Source: Lachnospiraceae bacterium UBA5895 (lineage in GTDB: Bacteria > Bacillota > Clostridia > Lachnospirales > Lachnospiraceae). From it: DNA of 14,003 bases. Positions 1 through 7,507 of this stretch are shown one piece after another (position 1 is the stretch's first letter; the number at the start of each line of letters is the position of its first letter). The notes beneath the pieces were generated by a model. The model was not told where the DNA came from, did not search any database, and worked only from the letters and a program-made list of their open reading frames with translations. The DNA lies in the NCBI GenBank assembly GCA_002431915.1, contig DJEP01000077.1, positions 1 to 14,003 on the forward strand, written 5' to 3'. The position numbers and the translations under genes were made by a program.

Positions 1-1
1 C

Positions 2-340
2 GGTGCCTGCCTGCTGGTGAAAAAGAGTCTGTATGAACAGGTGGGAGGTCTGGATGAAAGCTTTGTGATCTCCTTAAATGATGTGGATTTTTGTCTGAAA
101 CTGCGTAAACTTGGTCTGTTAAATGTATGGACTCCTTTTGCGGAGCTGTATCATTACGAATCCATCTCCAGAGGACTGGATGATCAGGGGGAGAAGGCAG
201 AGCGCTATAACAGAGAATCTGAGCACTTCCGTGAAAAATGGAAGGCACAGCTGGAGGCGGGAGATCCGTATTACAATCCGAATTTTTCCCTGGACCGCAG
301 CGATTATGCGCTGAAGGATCCGGCAGTCAGCGGACGTTAA
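2..340 (+). CDS. Family 2 glycosyltransferase, C-terminal fragment (5' end outside window)
   Basis: The reading frame is open from the first bases of the window, so this is the 3' end of a longer gene; the GTG at 17 is internal. The visible part begins GACLLVKKSLYEQVGGLDE, the acceptor-side motif of family 2 (GT-A fold) glycosyltransferases, followed by the catalytic-base region NDVDFCLKLRKLG (normally E/D-D-x-D-x-x-x-R) and a YHYES segment. The tail AGDPYYNPNFSLDR is, from my knowledge of the family, typical of the end of large tandem-domain family 2 enzymes that build cell-surface polysaccharides in Clostridia and streptococci. Such enzymes transfer a sugar from a nucleotide donor to a lipid-linked glycan on the cytoplasmic face. 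No terminator with a T-run follows. The next gene starts 97 bases downstream and appears to have its own promoter. The donor sugar cannot be told. Confidence 0.88.
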   Translation, partial: GACLLVKKSLYEQVGGLDESFVISLNDVDFCLKLRKLGLLNVWTPFAELYHYESISRGLDDQGEKAERYNRESEHFREKWKAQLEAGDPYYNPNFSLDRSDYALKDPAVSGR

Positions 341-347
341 ATTGCTC

Positions 348-376
348 TTTTCAGTAAAGGTAATCTATGGTAAAAT
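348..376 (+). promoter_or_regulatory. Predicted promoter of the phospho-sugar mutase gene
   Basis: A TTTTCA -35 element (348-353) and a TAAAAT -10 element (371-376) are 17 bases apart. TGG directly precedes the -10 hexamer, giving an extended -10 (TGn). The start point would be near 383, leaving a leader of about 55 bases before the ATG at 438. The -35 match is only four of six, which the extended -10 could offset. Confidence 0.55.
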
Positions 377-399
377 ATCACCGGAGAGCGTTTACTGAA
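350..399. repeat. Inverted repeat bracketing the phospho-sugar mutase promoter
   Basis: TTCAGTAAA at 350-358 is the perfect reverse complement of TTTACTGAA at 391-399. The match extends outward imperfectly (CTCTTTTCAGTAAA against TTTACTGAAGAAAG). The left arm overlaps the predicted -35 element and the right arm lies just after the predicted start point. The arms are 41 bases apart start to start, close to four helical turns. It could be a two-site operator, or an RNA hairpin in read-through transcripts. No T-run follows, so it is not an intrinsic terminator. Confidence 0.5.
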
Positions 400-437
400 G
401 AAAGATAAAGATAGCGATAAAACAGGAGGATAGGAAA

Positions 438-2159
438 ATGAGTTATATGGACGAACTGAATTTCTGGTTGAATGATGATTATTTTGACCAGAAGACCAAG
501 GATGAACTTCTGGCAATTCGTAACAATGCGGCAGAAGTGGAAGATCGTTTTTACAAGGAACTGGAATTCGGTACCGGCGGCCTGCGTGGTGTGATCGGTG
601 CGGGAACCAACCGTATGAACGTATATACCGTTCGTAAGGCAACTCAGGGTCTTGCCAATTATATCATTAAGCGCGGTACACAGAGCAAGGGTGTGGCAAT
701 TGCATTCGACTCCCGCCGCATGTCTCCCGAGTTTTCCGATGAGGCAGCAAGATGTCTGGCAGCCAACGGCATCAAGGCATACATTTTTGAATCTTTAAGA
801 CCTACCCCGGAGCTGTCCTTTGCCCTTCGTACTCTGGGATGCACCGCAGGTATTGTGGTAACTGCAAGCCACAATCCTCCTGAGTACAACGGATATAAAG
901 TATACTGGGAGGACGGCGCACAGGTAACCCCTCCTATCGATAAAGATATCATTACCGAAGTACAGGCCATCAAGGATTATCATACCGTGAAGACCATGAG
1001 CAAAGAAGATGCTGTGGCAGCGGGACTCTATGAAGTCATTGGCAAAGAAATCGACGACAAGTACATGGTTGAGCTGAAGAAGCAGATCATTCACCCCGAT
1101 GTCATTAAGGAAATGGCAGATGACATCAAGATCGTATATACTCCGTTATGCGGTACCGGTAACAAGCCGGTAAGACGTATCCTGTCCGAACTGGGCTTCA
1201 AGCATGTATATGTAGTTCCCGAGCAGGAGAATCCGGATCCCAACTTTACCACACTGGATTATCCGAACCCCGAGGATCCCAAGGCATTTACCTACGCTCT
1301 GCGTCTGGCGAAGGAAAAGGATGCGGACATCGTTCTGGCAACCGATCCCGATGCAGACCGTCTGGGTGTCTATGCAAAAGATCAAAAGACCGGCGAGTAT
1401 GTGGCATTTACCGGTAATATGTCCGGTATGCTGATCGCAGAATATATTTTAAGAGAGAAGACCGCTACCGGCACTATGCCCAAGAATCCCGCACTGGTAA
1501 CCACCATCGTTACCACCAATATGACCAAACCCATTACCCAGGCATATGGCGTAAAGCTGATCGAAGTACTGACCGGATTTAAGTACATCGGTGAGCAGAT
1601 CAAGCTTTTTGAGCAGACCGGCAGTAACAACTATGTATTCGGTCTGGAGGAGAGCTACGGCTGTCTGGCAGGTACCCACGCAAGAGATAAGGATGCTGTC
1701 GTAGCGGTAATGTGTCTGTGTGAAGTAGCTGCATATTGCAAGAAGCACAATATGACTCTGTGGGATATGATGGTATCCATGTATGAGAAGTATGGCTACT
1801 ATAAGGAGACCCAGTACACCATTACCATGAAGGGTATCGACGGTGCAAGACAGATTGCTGAAATCATGGATAAGCTCCGTAAGAATCCTCCCAAGGCATT
1901 CGGTGAGCTGAAGGTTGAGAAGTTCCGTGATTACCAGAATGATGTCATCGTTGATATGGAGACCGGCGAGAAGACCACCACAGGACTTCCCCGGTCCAAC
2001 GTTCTCTATTTCGAGCTTCCCGATAACGCATGGTGCTGTGCACGTCCTTCCGGAACCGAACCCAAGATCAAGTTCTACATGGGTGTCAAGGGAACCAGCT
2101 TAGAGGATGCACAGGCTAAGGTAGAAAAGCTGACCGAGGATGTAAAGGCAGTACTCTGA
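438..2159 (+). CDS. pgcA: Phospho-sugar mutase (alpha-phosphoglucomutase / phosphomannomutase, PgcA type)
   Basis: A cytosolic alpha-D-phosphohexomutase that interconverts hexose 6-phosphate and hexose 1-phosphate. The Glc-1-P product feeds UDP-glucose and other nucleotide sugars for surface polymers. All four family signatures are present. The phosphoserine loop TASHNPPEYNGYK has the catalytic serine at residue 144. The metal loop DPDADR is at 303-308, the sugar-specificity loop GLEESYG at 402-408, and the phosphate-binding loop RPSGTEPK at 536-543. The length of 573 residues fits the PgcA/YhxB branch (about 580) rather than the shorter GlmM branch (about 450). The ATG at 438 follows AGGAGG at 424-429. 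The gene sits between glycosyltransferase genes but has its own promoter and terminator. Glucose versus mannose preference is not certain, because this branch is often annotated simply as phospho-sugar mutase; the symbol is by similarity to Bacillus subtilis. Confidence 0.93.
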   Translation: MSYMDELNFWLNDDYFDQKTKDELLAIRNNAAEVEDRFYKELEFGTGGLRGVIGAGTNRMNVYTVRKATQGLANYIIKRGTQSKGVAIAFDSRRMSPEFSDEAARCLAANGIKAYIFESLRPTPELSFALRTLGCTAGIVVTASHNPPEYNGYKVYWEDGAQVTPPIDKDIITEVQAIKDYHTVKTMSKEDAVAAGLYEVIGKEIDDKYMVELKKQIIHPDVIKEMADDIKIVYTPLCGTGNKPVRRILSELGFKHVYVVPEQENPDPNFTTLDYPNPEDPKAFTYALRLAKEKDADIVLATDPDADRLGVYAKDQKTGEYVAFTGNMSGMLIAEYILREKTATGTMPKNPALVTTIVTTNMTKPITQAYGVKLIEVLTGFKYIGEQIKLFEQTGSNNYVFGLEESYGCLAGTHARDKDAVVAVMCLCEVAAYCKKHNMTLWDMMVSMYEKYGYYKETQYTITMKGIDGARQIAEIMDKLRKNPPKAFGELKVEKFRDYQNDVIVDMETGEKTTTGLPRSNVLYFELPDNAWCCARPSGTEPKIKFYMGVKGTSLEDAQAKVEKLTEDVKAVL

Positions 2160-2200
2160 TCAGTAATTTAAAGTTCTATCAATTATTTTAGTTTTCAAAA

Positions 2201-2237
2201 GAGCGAATCGCCCGATGCGGGCGGTTTGCTCTCTTTT
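2201..2237 (+). terminator. Intrinsic terminator after the phospho-sugar mutase
   Basis: GAGCGAATCGCCCG (2201-2214) pairs with CGGGCGGTTTGCTC (2218-2231) over 14 base pairs, including two G-T wobbles, with the short loop ATG, followed by TCTTTT. AAAA precedes the stem. It ends only about 20 bases before the next gene's GTG start, so the downstream glycosyltransferases are either read by leak-through or by a promoter I could not identify in 2160-2200. Confidence 0.88.
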
Positions 2238-2256
2238 ATGAAAACCGGAGGTATCT

Positions 2257-3681
2257 GTGGCAAAGCTAAACAAGGCAAACCTTAAGAAAACTCTATATTA
2301 TCTGCAACGAAACGGCCTGAGGGAAACCTGGATCTCTGTGAGGGAGCGACTGACAGAGACAGACCGCTATTTTTTTGTACCCTGTTCTGAAGAAGAACTG
2401 ATAAGGCAGAGTGACAGAAAATGGGACACTCCCATTATTTTCAGCATTGTGGTACCCCTGTACCGGACGCCGGAGACCTATCTGAACCGAATGATAACGA
2501 GCGTTATGGCACAGAGCTATCCCCACTGGGAGCTGATTCTGGCGGATGCCACAGAGAACCGCAGTGTGGAGAAGACGCTTAAGAGACAGGGCTTCCTGCG
2601 GGAGCAGCCCACAGAGGAAAAGACAACCCTGGCAGTGGATCCCAGAATCCGTTATGTGCACCTTACGGAAAACGCCGGAATCGCCGCCAATACGAACCAG
2701 GCACTTCCCTACGCAAAGGGAGAGTATATCGGTCTGTTAGACCACGATGATGTATTGACACCGGATGCTTTGTACGAAATGGCAGATGCCATTACCAAAG
2801 CACATGACAGAGGTGTCAGAGCCGCTTTTACCTATTCGGATGAGGATAAATGCGACGGAGAAGAGACAAAATACTACGATCCGAACCATAAAGAAGACTT
2901 TAATTACGATTTAATCCTGAGTAATAATTATATCTGCCATTTCCTGGTGATGGATGCGGAACTGATGAAGAGTCTGCAATTCCGCCCGGAGTGTGACGGC
3001 GCCCAGGACTATGACCTGGTGTTACGGGCAGTGGCAGAGATACTTGCCACAGACGGACAGACCGGTGAGAAGAGAATTCTTCATATCCCCAAGGTGCTGT
3101 ACCACTGGAGATGCCATGAGGCATCCACGGCAGCCAATCCTCACAGCAAAAAATATGCTTACGAAGCGGGACTGCGTGCTCTGCAGGATCATGCCACGCA
3201 GCGGGGGATTCCGGCGACTGCCTGTGAGACCAGACATGTGGGATTTTATCGTTTACAGTATACAGACATATTACAGAACCGCCCGGATGTAGCAGCCGTG
3301 GGGGGCAGAGTATTGTCCGGAAAGCGGCACGGGAAGATCATCGGGGGCAGGATGAACGCAGAGGGAAAGGTGTTCTACGAGGGACTGCCGGAGGGATTCG
3401 GCGGATATCTTCACAGAGCGGAACTGTCCCAGGATGCGCAGGCGCTGGATCTTCGTTGCATCCGCATTCAGCCTTCCTGCCGGGAAGTATTTGAGAAAAT
3501 TGTGGGAGTTCCCTATACCGAGATTTGCAGACGTGCTGAGGAACAGCCGGTATTTGATGTCACTACACTGCCGGAAGGAGCGGACTTACATACTTTAAGT
3601 CTGCAACTGTCCGAGGCATTACGGCAACAGGGAAGATTACTCTATCTGCCGGAATATCCGGGGGAGTTTAAGACATTATGA
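2257..3681 (+). CDS. Family 2 glycosyltransferase with a degenerate second domain
   Basis: A probable polysaccharide glycosyltransferase acting at the cytoplasmic membrane face. Residues 1-60 are a basic, helical lead-in. The GT-A catalytic domain follows, starting FSIVVPLYRTPETYLNRM, with ENAGIAANTNQAL and the metal-binding DHDD at 162-165, then the acceptor-side GAQDYDLVLRA at 248-258, which contains the likely catalytic Asp. HWR follows near 290. After about residue 325 the protein reads as a linker (GFYRLQY at 329-335) that normally introduces a second GT2 domain. Here it runs straight into RPDVAAVGGRVL, which resembles the middle of such a domain. The nucleotide-binding half and the ED.D motif of domain two are missing. 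The start is GTG, supported by GGAGG at 2247-2251 five bases upstream; no ATG fits. The stop overlaps the next gene by four bases (ATGA), implying coupled translation. Family assignment is firm; the sugar is unknown. Confidence 0.88.
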   Translation: MAKLNKANLKKTLYYLQRNGLRETWISVRERLTETDRYFFVPCSEEELIRQSDRKWDTPIIFSIVVPLYRTPETYLNRMITSVMAQSYPHWELILADATENRSVEKTLKRQGFLREQPTEEKTTLAVDPRIRYVHLTENAGIAANTNQALPYAKGEYIGLLDHDDVLTPDALYEMADAITKAHDRGVRAAFTYSDEDKCDGEETKYYDPNHKEDFNYDLILSNNYICHFLVMDAELMKSLQFRPECDGAQDYDLVLRAVAEILATDGQTGEKRILHIPKVLYHWRCHEASTAANPHSKKYAYEAGLRALQDHATQRGIPATACETRHVGFYRLQYTDILQNRPDVAAVGGRVLSGKRHGKIIGGRMNAEGKVFYEGLPEGFGGYLHRAELSQDAQALDLRCIRIQPSCREVFEKIVGVPYTEICRRAEEQPVFDVTTLPEGADLHTLSLQLSEALRQQGRLLYLPEYPGEFKTL

Positions 3682-4670
3682 GCGAAATAACAGTTGTTAT
3701 ACCAAATTACAACGGAATGAAATATTTGCCGGAGTGCATGACCTCTCTGTGTGAGGGGCAGGAGAATGCTCCGGAATACGAAGTGCTGATCATCGATAAT
3801 GCCTCTGCGGACGGAAGCGTGGAATACCTGGAAAGGGAATGGTGTGGGAAGTCGGGAGTAAGGGTGCGCCTGATTCCGCTGTCTGAAAACACCGGCTTCT
3901 GCCATGCAGTGAACCTGGGAATCCGCAAGGCGCAGAGCCCTTATGTGATCCTGTTAAACAACGACACCAAAGTGGAAGCGGGATTCGTCAGGGGACTGTA
4001 TGATGCCATCCGGGAGGATGCGAAGATATTTTCCGTCAGTGCAAAAATGCTCATGTGGGACAAACCGGAGCTGTTAGATGATGCCGGGGACCGTTATTGT
4101 GTTCTGGGATGGGCATATTCCCGGGGAAAAGGACGACCTGCAGATAAATATGACAAAAATGTCAGTGTATTTTCCGCCTGCGGAGGAGCGGCGATTTACA
4201 GACGTTCGGCATTTGAAGAAATCGGTTATTTTGATGAAAACCATTTTGCTTATTTAGAGGATCTGGATATCGGCTACCGCGCCAGAATTTACGGTTATGA
4301 GAACCGGTACGAGCCTGCGGCAGCCGTATTGCACTATGGCAGTGCATCCACGGGATCCCGGTATAATGTGCGGAAGACAGAACTGTCCTCTGCCAATAAT
4401 GTCTATGTCATCGGCAAAAACATGCCGCTTTTCCAGTGGATTCTGAATCTGCCTTTCTTTTTGCTTGGATTTGGCATAAAATTTCTGTTTTTTTGCAAGA
4501 AGAGAATGGGAAAACTATATCTGAAGGGACTTCTGAATGGTCTCAAGAGATCTGTCGGACAGGTGGGGAAGCAGGCGAAAGTACCTTTTTGCCGGGAACA
4601 TCTGTGGAACTATGTGAAGATCCAGTGGCAGCTGTATCTGAACGTTTTTCGAATTCTTATGAAATCTTAA
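3678..4670 (+). CDS. Family 2 glycosyltransferase, rhamnosyltransferase-like (WbbL/RfbF-like)
   Basis: A 330-residue GT-A enzyme expected to add a sugar, possibly rhamnose, to a growing lipid-linked glycan. The N-terminus ITVVIPNYNGMKYLPECM is the family 2 donor-binding strand. IDNASADGS follows, then NNDT at residues 94-97 as the metal-binding DxD equivalent. ACGGAAIYRRSAFEEIGYFDE is the acceptor region (20-residue core), and LEDLDIGYRAR at 193-203 holds the catalytic base. HYGSAS matches the conserved His region. A hydrophobic stretch at about 252-272 (WILNLPFFLLGFGIKFLFF) followed by many Lys and Arg residues suggests monotopic membrane attachment at the C-terminal end. The start overlaps the stop of the preceding gene (ATGA), with GGGGGAG about eleven bases upstream as a likely ribosome site. 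The rhamnose link rests only on overall resemblance to WbbL-type proteins. Confidence 0.9.
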   Translation: MSEITVVIPNYNGMKYLPECMTSLCEGQENAPEYEVLIIDNASADGSVEYLEREWCGKSGVRVRLIPLSENTGFCHAVNLGIRKAQSPYVILLNNDTKVEAGFVRGLYDAIREDAKIFSVSAKMLMWDKPELLDDAGDRYCVLGWAYSRGKGRPADKYDKNVSVFSACGGAAIYRRSAFEEIGYFDENHFAYLEDLDIGYRARIYGYENRYEPAAAVLHYGSASTGSRYNVRKTELSSANNVYVIGKNMPLFQWILNLPFFLLGFGIKFLFFCKKRMGKLYLKGLLNGLKRSVGQVGKQAKVPFCREHLWNYVKIQWQLYLNVFRILMKS

Positions 4671-4694
4671 GAAATTGCTTCATAAATTCTTAAG
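4666..4694. repeat. AT-rich inverted repeat at the glycosyltransferase stop, next to a promoter
   Basis: CTTAAGAAATT (4666-4676) and AATTCTTAAG (4685-4694) are inverted copies apart from one bulged base, with an 8-base loop. The left arm includes the TAA stop of the upstream gene; the right arm ends immediately before the -35 hexamer at 4695. It lacks a following T-run, so it may be an operator or an mRNA 3'-end structure rather than a terminator. Confidence 0.45.
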
Positions 4695-4723
4695 TTGAGA
4701 AAAAACCACCACTATTGTAGAAT
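4695..4723 (+). promoter_or_regulatory. Predicted promoter of the sugar-phosphate transferase and LCP operon
   Basis: TTGAGA (4695-4700) and TAGAAT (4718-4723) are separated by 17 bases, a close match to the housekeeping sigma consensus. The start point would be near 4730. A small hairpin (TGAAAA/TTTTCA, 4732-4748) would form at the very 5' end of the transcript. Confidence 0.65.
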
Positions 4724-4771
4724 GAAATCGTTGAAAAGAAGCTTTTCAGACTTAAAGATTGGGTGACTCCT

Positions 4772-6178
4772 ATGATAAAAGACAACCAGAAAGTCTTTAA
4801 CAGGCTTCTTGTGATAATGGATGCGCTGATCACGGCGGCATCTTTTGTCCTTGCCTATTATATTAAATTTTATATATTGAATGACGGTCCGGGAATCGGG
4901 GTCCTGCCGGTGCGGGATTACTACATGCTGCTTCCTTTTATTGTACCCGGTTACGTGTTCCTGTATTACCGGTGCAGTGTGTATTCGCCGAAGCGAACCG
5001 TCCGCCGCAGACATGAGATCTACAGCATTCTGCAGGCAAATACCATTGGCCTGGCGGCTTTGATCATTATCCTGTATATGATCATCCGTGAGATCAACTT
5101 TTCACGATCCGTCATGGCGATTTTTTATGTCCTGAATGTTTTCCTCACCTCGGTATTCCGTATTTTTATGCGGAAAGCGTTGAGGTCGCTCCGTAAAAAG
5201 GGATACAACCTGAAGCACATTTTGCTGGTGGGATATTCCAGGGCGGCGGAGGAATACATCGACCGGATACTTGCAAATCCTCAGTGGGGATATGTGGTAT
5301 GCGGTATTCTGGATGAGCATATTCCCGGAGGCACCACCTACAAAGGGGTAAAGGTTCTGGGAACACTCGGTAATCTGGAATACATTCTTCCGGAAAATAA
5401 GCTGGATGAGATCGCCATTACATTGTCTCTGAAGGATTACGATTATCTGGAAGGCGTGGTAGGCATCTGTGAGAAGTCCGGTGTGCACACGAAATTCATC
5501 CCGGATTACAGCAGTTTGATCCCCAGCAGACCTTATACAGAGGATCTGATGGGATTGCCGGTGATCAATATCCGATATGTGCCCCTGACAAATACCGGTA
5601 ACATGGTGATCAAACGGACGATGGACATTGTGGGTTCCATCTTCGGGATTATCATTACTTCCCCGATCATGTTATTGTCAGCGATTCTGGTAAAACTATC
5701 CAGCCCGGGACCTGTGATTTTTAGACAGGAGCGGGTAGGACTTCATAATAAGTCGTTTTACATGTATAAATTCCGCAGTATGGCAATGCAGACGGCGGAT
5801 GAGGAGAAAAAAGGCTGGACGGTGCGCAATGACCCTAGAGTCACGGGAATCGGCAAGATTCTGCGGCGTACCAGCATCGATGAACTTCCGCAGCTGTTCA
5901 ATATCTTAAAAGGAGATATGAGCCTGGTGGGACCGAGACCCGAACGTCCCCAGTTCGTGGAAAAGTTCAAGGAAGAGATTCCCCGTTACATGGTAAAACA
6001 TCAGGTAAGACCGGGACTGACCGGCTGGGCACAGGTAAACGGTCTGCGCGGTGATTCTTCGATCAAGAAGAGAATCGAATACGATATTTATTATATTGAG
6101 AACTGGACGGTAGGGTTTGACATTAAGATTATTCTGATGACCTTCTTTACCGGATTCATCAATAAAAATGCTTACTAA
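4772..6178 (+). CDS. Polyprenyl-phosphate sugar-1-phosphate transferase (WcaJ/CpsE/WbaP type initiating enzyme)
   Basis: An integral membrane enzyme that transfers a hexose 1-phosphate from a UDP-sugar to undecaprenyl phosphate, the first step of lipid-linked exopolysaccharide or capsule repeat-unit synthesis. The order is four N-terminal hydrophobic segments (about residues 10-30, 45-65, 83-105, 108-128), a soluble Rossmann-like region starting HILLVGYSRAAEEYI, then a re-entrant hydrophobic helix after KRTMDIVG. The catalytic bacterial sugar transferase domain comes last, with SSPGPVIFRQERVG, YKFRSM, the Asp-Glu dyad in DELPQLFNILKGD (residues 370-371), SLVGPRPERP and PGLTGWAQVNG. At 468 residues it matches full-length WcaJ-like proteins. 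I chose ATG 4772 over the in-frame GTG 4763 because GGGTGA at 4761-4766 is a suitable ribosome site for the ATG and contains that GTG. The LCP gene follows after 28 bases. Glucose or galactose specificity cannot be assigned. Confidence 0.93.
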   Translation: MIKDNQKVFNRLLVIMDALITAASFVLAYYIKFYILNDGPGIGVLPVRDYYMLLPFIVPGYVFLYYRCSVYSPKRTVRRRHEIYSILQANTIGLAALIIILYMIIREINFSRSVMAIFYVLNVFLTSVFRIFMRKALRSLRKKGYNLKHILLVGYSRAAEEYIDRILANPQWGYVVCGILDEHIPGGTTYKGVKVLGTLGNLEYILPENKLDEIAITLSLKDYDYLEGVVGICEKSGVHTKFIPDYSSLIPSRPYTEDLMGLPVINIRYVPLTNTGNMVIKRTMDIVGSIFGIIITSPIMLLSAILVKLSSPGPVIFRQERVGLHNKSFYMYKFRSMAMQTADEEKKGWTVRNDPRVTGIGKILRRTSIDELPQLFNILKGDMSLVGPRPERPQFVEKFKEEIPRYMVKHQVRPGLTGWAQVNGLRGDSSIKKRIEYDIYYIENWTVGFDIKIILMTFFTGFINKNAY

Positions 6179-6206
6179 ATATTTATGAATGCAAGGAGAA
6201 AACAAG

Positions 6207-7415
6207 ATGGAAACAAATTCCAACAATCGTGGCGGCAACGGTCAGAGACCTGCCGGAAGCGGAAGAAGACCTTCCGGAAATGGACAAAGACCTGCGGGAC
6301 AGCGCCCTGCCGGATCAAGACCTGCCGGCAACAGTAACGGACAAAAGAGAGAATCCGCGAAGCAGCGTGCAGCCAAGAAGAGAAGAAAAGCTATCATCTT
6401 TGGCGTAGAAATCGTAGTGATCCTGGTTATGGTAGCGGTACTGTATCTGGTAATGACACATACCAATAATGAGGGACCGAAATTCACAGTTTTAGAGACC
6501 GAAGAACTCCGTATCCCCGAAGAGGTACAGCAGGACGAGACCATGAAAGGCTATATGAACATCGCATTATTCGGCGTGGATGCAACCAAAGAAAGTCAGC
6601 TGTATAAGGGCAGCCGAAGCGATAGTATTATGATCGCCAGCATCAATATGGATACCGGTGACATCAAACTGGTCAGCGTATATCGTGATACCTACCTGAA
6701 TATCGGCACCGACTCTTATCAGAAAGCTAACGCAGCTTACTCCTACGGTGGAGCAGAGCAGGCGGTTAAGATGCTGAACATGAACCTGGATATGGATATT
6801 ACGAACTTTGTAACAGTTGGCTACAAGGGACTGAGCGAAGTCATCGACGGTCTGGGCGGTGTTTATATCGATGTGGACTCCGAGGAGATCAAACACATCA
6901 ACAACTATCAGATCGGTATTGCAGAGGTTCTGAAGTGTGATTATACACCGGTAACGGAGACCGGAATGCAGCTGTTGACCGGTCTGCAGGCCACCGCATA
7001 CTGCCGTATCCGTTATACCGCAGGTAATGACTTCAAGCGTGCAGCCCGTCAGCGTGAGGTCATCCAGGCAATTGAAGATCAGGCGAAGAAAGCAGACTAC
7101 GCAACACTTTCCAAGGTATTCAACAGCGCCATCGGAGATATCTACACCAGCCTGGATTCCAAGGATATCCTGGATCTGTTAAGCAATATTGCAAATTATC
7201 GTATTGTGGATGAGGGAGGTTTCCCCGAGGAGACCATGCGTGACACCGGCAACATCGGTGCCAAGGGAAGTTGTGTTATCCCCGTGGATCTGGAAAGTAA
7301 TGTAGTATGGCTCCATCAGTTCCTGTTTGATGATGCGAACTACACCGTTACCGACAGCGTAAAAGAATACAGCAGAAAGATCAATTCAGACACATCACCA
7401 TACCTGAATAAATAA
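6207..7415 (+). CDS. LytR-CpsA-Psr (LCP) family cell-wall glycopolymer ligase-like protein
   Basis: LCP proteins transfer undecaprenyl-linked teichoic acid, capsule or other glycopolymers to peptidoglycan on the outer membrane face. The 402-residue protein has a cytoplasmic low-complexity tail at about 8-48 built from Arg-Pro-Ala-Gly type repeats, a basic KQRAAKKRRK patch, and one transmembrane helix at about 62-84. An extracellular LCP domain follows from about residue 108. Its conserved residues are visible: NIALFGVD, RSDSIM (Arg137, Asp139), SVYRDTY (Arg160, Asp161), KANAAYSYGG, and RIRYTAGNDFKRAARQRE (residues 267-284), which binds the polyprenyl pyrophosphate head group in known structures. 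ATG 6207 is chosen because AAGGAG lies at 6193-6198; an upstream in-frame ATG at 6189 would include that site within the gene. It shares an operon with the initiating sugar transferase, which fits polymer attachment, and ends at a terminator. Confidence 0.93.
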   Translation: METNSNNRGGNGQRPAGSGRRPSGNGQRPAGQRPAGSRPAGNSNGQKRESAKQRAAKKRRKAIIFGVEIVVILVMVAVLYLVMTHTNNEGPKFTVLETEELRIPEEVQQDETMKGYMNIALFGVDATKESQLYKGSRSDSIMIASINMDTGDIKLVSVYRDTYLNIGTDSYQKANAAYSYGGAEQAVKMLNMNLDMDITNFVTVGYKGLSEVIDGLGGVYIDVDSEEIKHINNYQIGIAEVLKCDYTPVTETGMQLLTGLQATAYCRIRYTAGNDFKRAARQREVIQAIEDQAKKADYATLSKVFNSAIGDIYTSLDSKDILDLLSNIANYRIVDEGGFPEETMRDTGNIGAKGSCVIPVDLESNVVWLHQFLFDDANYTVTDSVKEYSRKINSDTSPYLNK

Positions 7416-7431
7416 GAAAACTGGAATACAA

Positions 7432-7469
7432 GGGAGTCTTCCGAACAGATCGGGGCTCCCTTCTTTTTT
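7432..7469 (+). terminator. Intrinsic terminator after the LCP gene
   Basis: GGGAG (7432-7436) pairs with CTCCC (7456-7460); an inner CCGA/TCGG stem closes a short ACAGA loop, with an unpaired bulge between the two stems. TTCTTTTTT follows directly. Confidence 0.85.
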
Positions 7470-7478
7470 AGAAAAAAC

Positions 7479-7507
7479 TTGTGCAAGTGGCTGCGATAAA
7501 GTATAAT
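7479..7507 (+). promoter_or_regulatory. Predicted promoter of the glycosyltransferase-glmS operon
   Basis: TTGTGC (7479-7484) and a perfect TATAAT (7502-7507) are 17 bases apart. A run of six A residues (7472-7477) sits just upstream of the -35 element and could act as an UP element. The start point would be near 7514, giving a leader of under 30 bases, too short to hold a riboswitch. Confidence 0.8.

Noticed and set aside
4666..4694. Intrinsic terminator after the 3678-4670 glycosyltransferase
   Set aside because: The stem is almost all A-T and is followed by GTTGAGAAAAAA rather than a T-run on the + strand.
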